In this document: in pieces, positions 49,887 through 61,800 of the stretch | Layout: each line of letters starts with the position of its first letter | Position numbering within the stretch: position 1 is the first letter of the stretch | From: Cyclina sinensis | Lineage: Eukaryota; Mollusca; Bivalvia; Venerida; Veneridae | Direction: 5' to 3' | Assembly (NCBI GenBank): GCA_012932295.1 | Contig: JAAONU010000011.1 | Span: 47,184,352 to 47,248,351, forward strand | DNA length: 64,000 bases | Made by a program: the position numbers and the translations under genes | Notes under the pieces: model-generated | Seen by the model: only the letters and a program-made list of their open reading frames with translations | Database searches by the model: none | What the model was told of the DNA's origin: nothing

Positions 49887-52800
49887 GTAAAGTCTTAAAA
49901 ATTAAAGGTGATTTTAAATTCCATTGCTCTTTCAAGTCAAGAAAAACGAAGTTTGAAAAAGGCTGTGAAAGGGTTTTCAACGCGGTTGGCTGATGTAGAA
50001 GTCACAAGTTTGTGATTAACCTCAAACGTCTTTACTTAAAACTGTCTTGGGCATATGATGATTCTTATCATGCTAGGAGTCAACCATCGACATGTAAATG
50101 CTTTACGTGAGAAGACAACTCTTTGAACTTGAATTGGAAAGTTATGTTTCATGCTTCTTAAGAACGCAGACCTTCGAGCCCCTTGAAAAAGAAACTGGTC
50201 GCAAATATGTAATTTTTTCGTAACTCTGCAGTAACGAGATATGTGTCTCGTTAATTCCGCGTAAAGATATGATTTTTGATGAAACCTACCCAGGATATTA
50301 CAATATCAGGATTTGGATATATTTTGCAACTATCACGACAACCTGACCAGGCACTGGACATTTGAATTGTTAGTTATCTTGACTACCCATGTGACTATAG
50401 CTAATTTGCATTTAGTTGTTGTAATAAAAAGTTAGCGAAACCGTTGGTGTTTCCTGCAGATTTGTAATTAAGAGCATGTATTCCGCTGTTTCAAAAATGG
50501 GAATGCTCATTAGGAGCGTAGATATAACACATGATTATATTCTGTTATATTTATCTTTATATGTAGAACTGCGTCTTTAAGTGTCTTTCAAAAATTAGAA
50601 TCGACATTTTTTGCTGATGAATAATGTGGTTTATTAAAACGAATAAAGAATAATTCGTACGTATTTCAGAATGTTGACAGAAAAACCACATTTAGGCGGT
50701 ACAGAGGAAAACCATGAGCTTGGACGTAGAATAAAAGAATTCTGGGAAGAAAATGGCCTTGATCACGTGACTATGACGCCATACGACGTACTTCTGTCTT
50801 ATCCAAACATGTCAAATTTGAATTTTGTCGAATTATTAGATGAAAAAGGAAACACGGTGTATAAATCAAATTTAACCGAACCTATTTTGACGGCGGAAGA
50901 AGACAAACCGGATGTAGTTCCGCCATTTAACGCATACTCTCCTCCAGGAGATATAAAGGTAATGTGTTTAATATCTTCAAGTGCACTACACTTGGATATC
51001 ACATGATATCATTTTAGTTTATTCAAAGAACAAAGGGCTATATTTACGTTGCCATTTTCATCAACAAACACACCTGTCAAAGTATCTCTCGAGGATCGTG
51101 ACCATCTTTGCATTATAAAAAACATGTGGTGTGGTACCGTTCTAAATAATAATTAGAAAAAAGACCAAGTATAATATTTTTTTTTAAAATAAACTTAATG
51201 CAACATCGAAAACTGTGATTCTTTCACCCACATAAATTTAACTTTCTTCATTAGAGTTATTTTTTTTATCTTGCTTATGTTTTGCAGGGGGATTTAGTAT
51301 ATGTGAACTATGGACGCGCGGAAGACTTTCAATATTTGGAATCAAACACATCAATTAACGTTTCTGGAAAAATAGTGTTGGCGAGATATGGGAAAATATT
51401 CAGAGGGAGCAAGGTAACTAGAAAGTACAGTAGTTGATTTTTGATATGTTCTAATCGAGACAACTATTTTTGAAAGCTTTCCATGCATTTCGAAAAGCAT
51501 AAATGTTTGTTAACTACGTATTTTATGAAAACACTTGATCCTTTTGTTAAGGATTCTGTCCAAGATTTGAATTGGTGTGACAAATGGTTATGATATTATT
51601 CGGCATGACAAAGGCACAGTTTTATATGCATTTCAGTATATTTGTCTTATAGTACATGTGCATTATAATCGCAAGATATAGCCTTAGCACAGAAACAGAA
51701 AATTTTTACGGTATGTTTGAGCAGTTATCAAAATAACGTCAATTTTTATTGTCTCTTACTGTATACTTCAGTTTCAGGTATTAACCATGACTAAGGTACA
51801 GTTTATTAAAAAAAATCTTCGGAAAACTAAATGAATCTAGCAATGTTACCCGACTACAAGAAAAAAGACTTTGTCATAAATTTGGGTAACACTTCATGTA
51901 TTTAAAAATGCTACCCGTCTACAAGATAAACAATTTATAATAATATTGACTTTTTTTTCTAAACACTCCAGAAAGTAATTTCAAATAAAATGTTTATACA
52001 GTTTGTATTAATATTTATAAGGTAAGGAATGCAGAAGAACGCGGAGCAATTGGAGTTATTCTGTTTTCCGATCCAGACGATATAACAGCTGGCGATATTG
52101 ACAAAGTGTATCCGGATGACTGGTGGCTTCCTCCGTCTGGTGCCCAGCGTGGATCTATATACATCGGGGTCGGAGACCCGCTTACTCCTGGTTACCCAGC
52201 AATTCGTAAGACAGGGACTTTTGCAGTTATTTTGTAAATTGTTAGTTAATTAAATATTGCGCAAAAACAGAAATCACGAAAAAATCTGCTCACGTTCCAA
52301 ATGACTACTGTAAGCTGCAGTTGTATCTGTTTTTTTTTTTTAAAAAGAACCTGAAAACATATTTAAGTAGACGTATTGTAGCATTTTGTCCATACCAGTT
52401 GAATGTCAGTGGATTTCAAACTGACATGATATGTTTCTGAAGAACTTATCAGTTTACGAAAATATTTACTGCGGTCATGTCGACTTTTCAAGTGGCCATG
52501 TCGATTTTTCAAGGTTTCTTCTCGGCTTTTCTAGTGATCATGTGATTATTTTTAAAACTGACAATGTCGACGTTTCAAGTGTTCTTGTTAGCTTTAGAAG
52601 TGATTATGATGACTTTTCAAGTGGCCATGTCGATTTTCAAGTGTTCTCATTAACTATTCAAGTGTTTTTGTCGACCCTTCAAGTGATCGTGGAGACTTTT
52701 CAAGTGGTCGTTTCGACTGAACAAAGTTTTGTCTTATTTGCACTGTAATGAATAAAAACTGGTTTTGTATATTTCAGCTACGGCGTATAGAAAGAAAGAC

Positions 52801-55800
52801 CCTGAAGAATGGATGCCCGGCATCCCTTGTCACCCCATAGGATATGGTATAGCCATGCAGCTCATGAGGTTTGGGTTACTCTTGAAAAATTAGATTTACG
52901 TGTTTTATTTGAATACGAATCCACTTTCAATATGTCAGTGTGTTGTTCTTACACTTAAGAGTAACAATTTTAAGCTTTCAATGACAAGTTTTGTTTTTAT
53001 ATATTTCTTAAATTTTATTAATGACCTGACTTTTATTACAGGGTTTTGGGTGGAGCTGAAGTTCCTGTAGAGTGGAGAGGGAAAATGAACACCACTTACA
53101 GATTCGGAGACGGATTTACAACGGCCGGATGGTAAGGATATTATGGCAAAATCTTTGCCTGCTGTTTAATTGAAGCAAATTATTATTCTTAGTACGATAT
53201 AAAAGTCGGTTTGGTGAGGTGTTACAGAAACCTTAACAAATGAAGTGGAATCGGTTCGCGAAGAAAGCGAACGAAAAAGTAGAATACGACGTGAGTTAAT
53301 TTTTTAGATATTATTATTTTTTATCATTCAAGTAATGTCTCGAGAGTATTTCATGCAGGAAAACTATTTCTTGTCAATTTTTCAGGAAAGCCCGGATATT
53401 TGTATCCACCAAAGATAAACTTGTAACAACCTACAATACCATCGGTATAATCAGGGGAAACATTGAACCAGGTAAGATAAAAGCATACACAGAAAACATT
53501 GCGATGTCAAGGGCGTTGAGGAGACGTTGAATCAGGTAACATTAAACTATAAACAGAAAGCATTACTATGCCTTTTACTTTGTTACTTGCAATATCTTTG
53601 GTGACGATTAAAAGGAAATTGGACAGTCTACTTGTATCATTTTGGCCATAAAACAATTTGCATTTACACGATTTCTTTGATTATTTGAATTTAATTGAAC
53701 TTAACAAATATGAACACCTTTAGATGTGTCTAGAAGAAATAGAAAGTAAATTATTGATTACAAATTACAGATCGTTATGTATTGGTTGGTAACCATAGAG
53801 ACGCCTGGGTATTTGGTGCACTTGATCCCTCCAGTGGTACAGCAATAATGATGGAGATGTCAAGAGTCATGGGTCAGCTTGTTAAATCAGGTGAAAAATA
53901 AGGTTTAAATGTCAGATTGTTAAAACATGTGAAAAATAAGGTTTAAATGTCAGATTGTTAAAACGTGTGAAAAATAAGGTTTAAATGTCAGATTGTTAAA
54001 ACATGTGAAAAATAAGGTTTAAATGTCAGCTTGTTAAATCAGGTGAAAAATAAGGTTTAAATGTCAGATCGTTAAAACATGTGAAAAATAAGGTTTAAAT
54101 GTCAGATTGTTAAAACATGTGAAAAATAAGGTTTAAATGTCAGATTGTTAAAACGTATGAGAAATATGTTCATACGACAACTGGGATAGGGTAAGAGACG
54201 TATGTAAAGGTCAGAAAAGTAACCTAAGTGATAAAAAGAACAGAGCAAAAGTCTGCAACCTATTTGTATTCATCCTTTAAAACAGATCTAGAATTGTGGT
54301 CGAGGTAAGTTTTAAGAACTGAGAAGTAAGCATAAAACAGTTTAAAAAAGAAATTTTATTAACAAGGGTGGATCAGTGGTCCATTGGTAACCAACAAGAC
54401 TTGTGATCCCCCACCCTATCACCTAAAATTGTGTAAACCCAAGGGCCTAAGTGCCCGTGTTATACAGGGATCATATAATAGAAAATGTTGTGTGGAACAG
54501 GATATATTCTGTGTCTTGCACTATCACTCACAACTTATAATAACCAGACCCTTCATGATGAGGTTTTATACAAGCAACCGGTACCCATAAAGAATCACTT
54601 CACATAGATTGATAGAATGTATCATGTTGTAGGTCGCTGGAGACCTCGTCGTAGCATCATATTCTGTAGCTGGGGAGCTGAAGAGTATGGCCTGGTAGGG
54701 TCCATTGAGTGGGTTGAGGTAATAAGTTGTATTAGATTTTGTTTTAGTTACAAGACAATCAGCTGACATCTCGAGGCGAATCACAGTAGTATGAATGTAA
54801 AGGTACTGCAAATACAGTATTTCTTTTTTACACGATTTCTTTACAAAATTCAAAGCGCTCTTTACAATGTAAAATGTTTACAGGTTTGATAGATTCTAAT
54901 GTCGGTAAAACTGAGTTGCTTTGGTTTAAACAATACGTAAAACGATAGATGTTTTAGTAAGTTTCATGTTAATGTTGATAATATTAAACATACATCTTGT
55001 TTTAAAAACATCACAGTACATTGATTCTTCTATTAGTCAGTTTTGAAACTATTTTGTTGGATGTGACTTTAACAAGATTCACAATATGTCAGTATTTCGC
55101 ATCTGTTTGTAAAATAACAACCACACATTGTGATATGTACTTTATTTTATAATTGTAGCATTATACGAAGACATTGGGTTCAAGGGCCATAGCTTACCTG
55201 AACGTCGATATCGCTGTTGAAGGTATGATCATGTTTGTAACCATCTTGGATAGTGTAAAATATTTAATCAAAAACAGTACCGGCCGCAAGCATTTTGCTA
55301 AATCATATGTTAATCGCTGGAGGTTGACCATAATACATGAGATTATTTGTAATCGTTAATGGTTAATTAAAACTATTTCGTAATTGATCGAAGACGTAAG
55401 TCTTACAGTTATAATTATTGTTGACCTGATCATGTTAGTATGAATAACTTACTGTGTGTAACACTTACATAACGGTTGGCTTGATCGTGTATGTTATAGG
55501 TAGTTTGCTGTTGAACTGATTATTTGTATTACATTTAGCTTTAGGTAACCAATTTGGTTATGATTTAACCCTGGGTTTAGCTTTAACCCAGGGTTAATTT
55601 AACCAGCGTTTATACAATTAGGTGCTGTTGATCTGATCCTGTGTGTTTTACATAAGTTTTATGCTCCTACCACTTTGTGGGGGTGGGGGGATATAACATT
55701 GCCCTTGTCCGTTCGTCTGGCTATCACGTTGTCCGTACCAATGTCGGTTTGTATCGCGTGTTACTCCGAACGGATAACTGCTGGAGCTATTATTATTTTG

Positions 55801-58800
55801 AAGCAAATTTATTGGAGATCGGCAGAATTATGCCCCCTGATTAAACAAAAAAATAGAATTTTTAGACTTGTGTCGCGTGTAAATCCAAATGTATAACTGC
55901 TAGAGACATGAAACTTTGTAAGAATAATTGTCAGCACGTGAACTAACGCACATGGGTAATTTGAAGATCGACAGAGTTATGCCCCTGATTATGAAAAAAA
56001 CACAGCATTTTTTTAACTTTTTAATGTTAAGGACAATGTATATAGGCACCTGTAATTGAACAGGATTTGTTTTTGTGACAATACAGCGGTATTTTAGGGC
56101 ATCCGTGTCCTATGGACATATCTCTAGTTGTTTACTAATCATGTGTGATACACTTAGCTTACTATTGAATAGATCCTGTGTGTTAGGTTAGCATAGTGTT
56201 GACCTAATTCTGTGTGTTTTACATGGCTTATTGTTGACCTGATTTTGTTTGATACACTTAGCCTTGTATTGATCTGATCCTGTGTATTACACTTAGTTAC
56301 TGCCGTACCGATCCTGTGTGTTATGGTTAGCTTATTTTTGACCACACCCTGTGTGTTTTACATAGCTTATTGTTGACCATCCTGACAGTGTGTATTACAC
56401 TAAGCTTACCGCCGGACCGATTCTATTTGTTATATAACTGTTGATCCGATCCTGTGTGCTATTCATTGCTTCTTATTGACTTGATCCATTGAGATATAAA
56501 AGGTATCCCCTCGTTGACATTGCAGGCAATTTTTCCTTGCGTGCACTGGGTACGCCGATGATTTACAAATCGTTATATGAAGCTACAAAGAAGGTAAAAA
56601 ATCCAAACGCTACTGAGGTGAAACAAGGCCGGACAACTGTATATGACACATGGATGAAAACGTTTCCTTCGAAAAAATACAATCGACCAATGTAAATCTT
56701 AATTTCTAATTATCCTAATAACATATTTGATCTGATGATTATTTTTGCATTTTGTGATCATGTTTGTAAATCTTACGTACAATATCTGTTTGTAATTACT
56801 TTTTTTTTAAAAAGCTTAGGCAAAGAAGTCAGATATTTTAATAGATTTATTAAAATAAATATGGTCTTATGTTACTCAATCTTAACGATAATATTTATTA
56901 ATAAGATTTATTTTACTGTAATTATTATATTTACAATCTAGGGTAACTTTGCCAGGATCTGGAAGCGATTATGCTCCTTTTAGAGACCGAATCGGTATAC
57001 CATGTGTTGATATACGCTTCACATGGGATAAGGTAGGCACATGTTACACATTTGTTGATATTTTCCTCACATGGGATACAGTGGGTACATAGAATACGTA
57101 AATATATATATATTTACACATCTACTCTTTTGTTTGCATTAGGTCTATTTTTTGTTGATCGACCTGTTTGTACAATAGATTTCTTGTAGACAGGTCTTTC
57201 TGTGCACGTGGCCAGGTCTTTCTAGACAGACCTGGTCGATCGATCGACCGGGTCTATCAGGAAAGACCTGGTCACGTGCACAGGCAGTATGTTCCCTGTA
57301 ATATATAAACATACACATAATTATGTAAACTTTCTTTGTATTGAATACAATACACATCTATAAAATAATTATGCAAGTTGTATTTGGCGCGTATTTGTTT
57401 CAATGCATTTCGTAAACACCTACGGCAAAGTAAAGATATTTTGTATTGGAACGTTTTGCATAGTGAAATTCCATTCTAAAAACCTGCGTTTACATTTGTT
57501 CATGAAGTAATTACCCGGTAGACTCAACTCAAACGAAATACGTATTTAAATGTGTACAGTAGATTACCATCTTACGACCACGCCGAAATTAAGACCACGC
57601 TGCTATTACGGGCACTTTTGAAAAGAACCAAACATTTTTATTCTTGTCCTATTACAGGTATTTATCAGAATTAAGACCACGCCGCTAATCCGGTAATACG
57701 ACCATCTTGTTAAGATCATTTTGTATATTTTCTTCTTATTGTAATGCCTCGATTACGACCACTCAAAATTAGTGCCAGTAGGCATGTCATCAATAACAGT
57801 TGTGTACACGGCCATGTTTACGACACTGCTTTACGACAGCTGCACGTGTAAACAAAAGAAAGTCTGTGCTGTGAAAAACAAATTTTCTTCAGGTGATTAC
57901 TGAAAGTAAGGATACTAAAGGATGATATAAGTGTTACTTAAAATTGATTCAATTACAACTTCATTTCGACACGAGTAAATAATTGGGAGGAACTGAATCC
58001 TCGGGGGTATAATAAGTTTTCAGTTTGCTGGGGTTCAAAGCAAAATGTAATCTTAGATCGATACTTACCTATGTTGATTGAAAAAGAAATCGTTTAAGTT
58101 GGTTGAATAAAATACTGAGTTAATTTAATTAAGGGTTTATTCTGTAAAAAAACGTAAGATCTTATTTAAAAATTCATTCTAACTTCAAAACTCAGAATAT
58201 TTACAGTTAAATTTTAATTGTGTCAGACAAATCTCCAGCATGGCGAAACGAAAATGAAATTATTGAAATGTTTATTCATTGTTGAAATATTTAATTATTG
58301 AATATAATAACATCATATTGATGAATAATGCAGTTTGCTCTGTCTAAATAATGTTCTATTTCCCCTTTATGAACTTGCATAATTATGTAAAACATGTGTT
58401 GCCGAGGTCTCAACCCAGTATTAAGACCAACTCACAATTAAGACCACTTCCCTTTATACCCAATGGTGGTCTTAATAGAGGAATTTTACTGTATTTCAAA
58501 GCTTTATGCTAAAGTTATCCCCAAAAGTAAAACATACTCTAAATTGTGTTTTTTGCACATTGTTTATACAATCAAATCAGACAAAATCAAATTTAGAAGT
58601 CATTTCGCTTGCATTGGTAATAGCCCTAGATGAAATATCAATAAAACGCAGGTTCAACGATTGCCTGTCATAACCAATTCTGTAATTTATCATTCTGAAT
58701 TTGTGTTTTAATAGCACGGGTACTGTCCAGAGAAATGGTCATCTATGCATCGTTAAAATAAGTTTGAAAACAGATGTTCACTCCAACTCTAAAATTTAAA

Positions 58801-61800
58801 AAAAATGTTCGAAATATTGGAATTTTGGTAACATAATCGCACTAACCTGTATGCATTTTGAGGTTCTTTTCCTCGAACAAATCTAATGCTTGGGATAACA
58901 TGTCATCAGAATCGTAACCCTTTGAATCCATGGCGTTGTGTAAGTCAGATATTGACCTCGAGTTAGGTCTAGTCGCTTTGGAAAGACCCGATCACGGGAT
59001 TCTAAAATACCTCGAGCGCTCCGCGCTCTCGGTTATTTCATGACTAGCGACTAGACCTAACACTCGGTCAATATCCTATACATATACTACTCAAAATCTG
59101 ATAGGGATCACTTTTTATTTCTTAAATATCTTTCTAAAGATAACGTCAAGATAACTGATTTTTTTTCTCATATATATCGTTTATTCATATGGCAAAGCCG
59201 ACCTGTCCAGCAGATTTTGATTGTTTACCTGTACATGGCTCGAGATGCACGGGAAAAGTGATACCCCTGGAAAAGTGGTGCACCGCGGGCATGTACCTTC
59301 ATGTACACATCCGTTTTATTCAGACTTCGCTTGTGCATGGTAACGTTTATATCGAACCTAGCACTGGTCATGGCAAATCTACGGCAAAGACGGCGTATTG
59401 ACGATGAGGAGATGAATAGGGTGGTAGGGATGCTTGAGGCTGGGCGTTCCCAACAGCACGTGGCAGATGTCCTTGGGGTGTCCCAGAGCACCGTTGCCAG
59501 GATGTGGCAACGGTTTCAAACTAACGGGCATGTCACGCATAGGCATGGCGGAGGGCGTAAAGGGTCCACAACTCAGCGTGAGGACTGGTTAATTGTCGTT
59601 CAAGCGCGACGTCAGCGCTTTATTACCGCTACTACCCTCCAAAATGATTTCCAGAATGCCACTGGTGTAAGACTTTCCAGTCGAACCATCAGGAACCGTC
59701 TTCATACAGCTGGCATGAGGGCTAGAAGGCCAGCAATCCGAATCCCATTGACGCGAAACCACATCCAGGCACGTTTTCAATGGGCCCGCGATCACGCCAG
59801 GTGGACGCTGCATGACTGGACCCCAGTGCTGTTCACTGACGAGTCTAGATTTTGTGTGGACTTCACTGATAGGCGAGTGCGGATATGGAGATCCGCCAAT
59901 GAGCGTTTGGCACCCGTATGTTTTGCTACCCATGACCGTCATGGCGGGGGCTCGGTCATGGTATGGGCGGGCATTAGCATGCAGGGAAGAACGGACCTGC
60001 ACATTGTTCAAAACGGCACATTGACGGCTGTACGCTACGTAAATGAGATCTTAGATGTGTACGTTCGTCCGTACGCTGGTGCTATAGGCCCTGAGTTCAT
60101 TTTAATGGACGACAACGCCCGACCTTACAGGGCAAGGGTCACCGACGAGTACCTGGAGGCAGCAGCCATAGAGAGAATGGACAGGCCAGCAAGGTCTCCA
60201 GACCTCAATCCAATAATGCACGCCTGGGACATGCTGCAGACTGCAATATCTGCTCGCCTAGTCCAGCCAACCACGGTCCCTGGGCTACAGCAGGCCCTTC
60301 TGGACGAGTGGGCTCGACTCCCACAACAAAGCATCCGGAGACTCATTAGCAGCATGAGAAGGCGGTGCAGAGCAGTAATCCAAGCAAACGGACACCACAC
60401 GCGATATTAAACCAAAATTCAGGCCTTAGATTTGATTTTTCCAAAAAGTGCCATTTCATCTCCTGTCTGTCTTATCCCAAATTCGTGCCCCTCCCACGGC
60501 TCAGCCTCTGTCACGCTTCAACGGTTTACAGACTTACTCATTTTTTGGTACCAAACTGTTGTCATATGAACATATTTTCAGAATCACAACAAAAAATGTA
60601 ACCTTTAAACCTTATGTAGTAAATATACACATTCTAATAAGTGATCCCTATCAAATTTTGAGTAGTATACTTTACATGGGATAAACTAGACACATGTAAC
60701 ACTTTTGTTAATATGCGCTTAACATGGGATCAGACTGGAACATGTTACACTTCCGTTGATATGCGCTTAATTTGGGATAAGATAGATATACTTGTGAGAC
60801 ATTTCTGTTGATATGCGCTTAACATGCGATTATGTAGGCATATGTTACACGTGTTACATCTACATTGATGTATGTTTCAAATGGGATAATGAATATTCAT
60901 GTAAATTTTAATTTGTAAATTTGCATCGAATAATATAAACTCTCGCATGGGGAAAGGTAAACAGATAACTATGCGTTAAATATTTGTTGGTGGTTGAATA
61001 TTCTATTTTTTGTTTGGTTTACGTGCTTTAGACGTTTAATCACTGAGGCAATGTAAAAAGGTTATTTGATTTTAGAGTAGGCCGTATATTGTATAATGTA
61101 TGAAGTAATGTATGAAGTAAGTAAGGAATCTCATAACAAATGTTAATGAAACAAGCTAAACATAAATAAATATCTTGAACGGGTTGTCTGTTCCAAACTT
61201 TATTACACCTTCTGCCTTTTTTCATTTCAGAATACAATGAAACTATCTGCATATCCAATGTATCATTCCGTGTATGAGACGTTCTACCTCGTTGACAAAA
61301 TTATGGACATTGGGTTCAAGGTATGATACTAAAAAATTAACGATTTAGTTTTCTGTGCTTTCAGACTAATGTATAATCCAGACCTGAATACAAATAGCAA
61401 CCAAAATCCCATGACTGGAAATGACCTACTGATTTTGCCAGCTATCATTGTTACAAAGGTCAGGCTGGCCCTTACATATGTGTTCCACTACGTACAAGAA
61501 CTAGAAGTCAGATAGAGTGCATAACCAGTCGTTATTAGTGAGAAAATGGCAGACCAAGGTTAACCAGTGTAAGATAACTCCACATTTTTCTTTACAGCAT
61601 CATACAGCACTTGGACAGATATGGATAGAGATGGCCAGGAACCTTGCTGACAGTCTTCTACTTCCGTTCAACGTGTCAGATTACTCTAATGTCCTCACAG
61701 ATATGAGTGATACTTTGCTTCTACAGTTCGGAAAACTCATGGACGACAACAATGTAAAAACCGGTACGTGCAACAATTTCACTTTCCCTTACACAATAAA

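Larger units (their letters stand above)
49887..53770. other. Introns 1 to 7 of the peptidase gene
   Basis: Introns 1 (49887-50669), 2 (50959-51287), 3 (51414-52021), 4 (52206-52777), 5, 6 and 7 are ordinary AT-rich introns. The exceptions are the 21-bp repeat in intron 4 and the exon 7-derived duplication at the start of intron 7. Intron 3 has a diverged local duplication (CAATGTTACCCGACTACAAG near 51840 and a similar piece near 51908). Confidence 0.7.
55400..56480. repeat. Degenerate ~35-bp tandem repeat in intron 10, interrupted by an insert
   Basis: Repeated GTTGACCTGATCCTGTGTGT, TACACTTAGCTTA-like units occur at about 55400-55655 and 56135-56480. The two blocks are separated by the insert at about 55660-56130. 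The unit loosely resembles the exon 10 tail plus donor (GTTGAAGGTATGATCATGTT versus GTTGACCTGATCATGTT), which hints at the same origin as the exon 8 array, but this is not secure. Confidence 0.65.
53891..56525. other. Introns 8 to 10 of the peptidase gene
   Basis: Intron 8 (53891-54632) holds the 38-bp array. Intron 9 (54719-55158) is unremarkable. Intron 10 (55223-56525) holds a degenerate tandem repeat, a perfect hairpin and a dispersed-repeat-like insert, listed separately. Confidence 0.7.
57033..61230. other. Intron 12 of the peptidase gene, with nested insertions
   Basis: The 4.2-kb intron holds the exon 12-derived repeats at both ends and, between them, the foldback, the pogo-like element, the MITE and the Tc1-like element. 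Unassigned stretches (57284-57554, 58494-58947, 60901-61230) show no coding potential. Confidence 0.8.

Noticed and set aside
52431..52748. 105-residue ORF with SSGHVDF repeats
   Set aside because: It lies in intron 4 of the peptidase gene and comes from a 21-bp repeat.
59301..59369. Upstream start of the transposase ORF
   Set aside because: The 23 extra residues are hydrophobic and not typical of Tc1-like proteins; the MANLRQRRR start gives the usual length.
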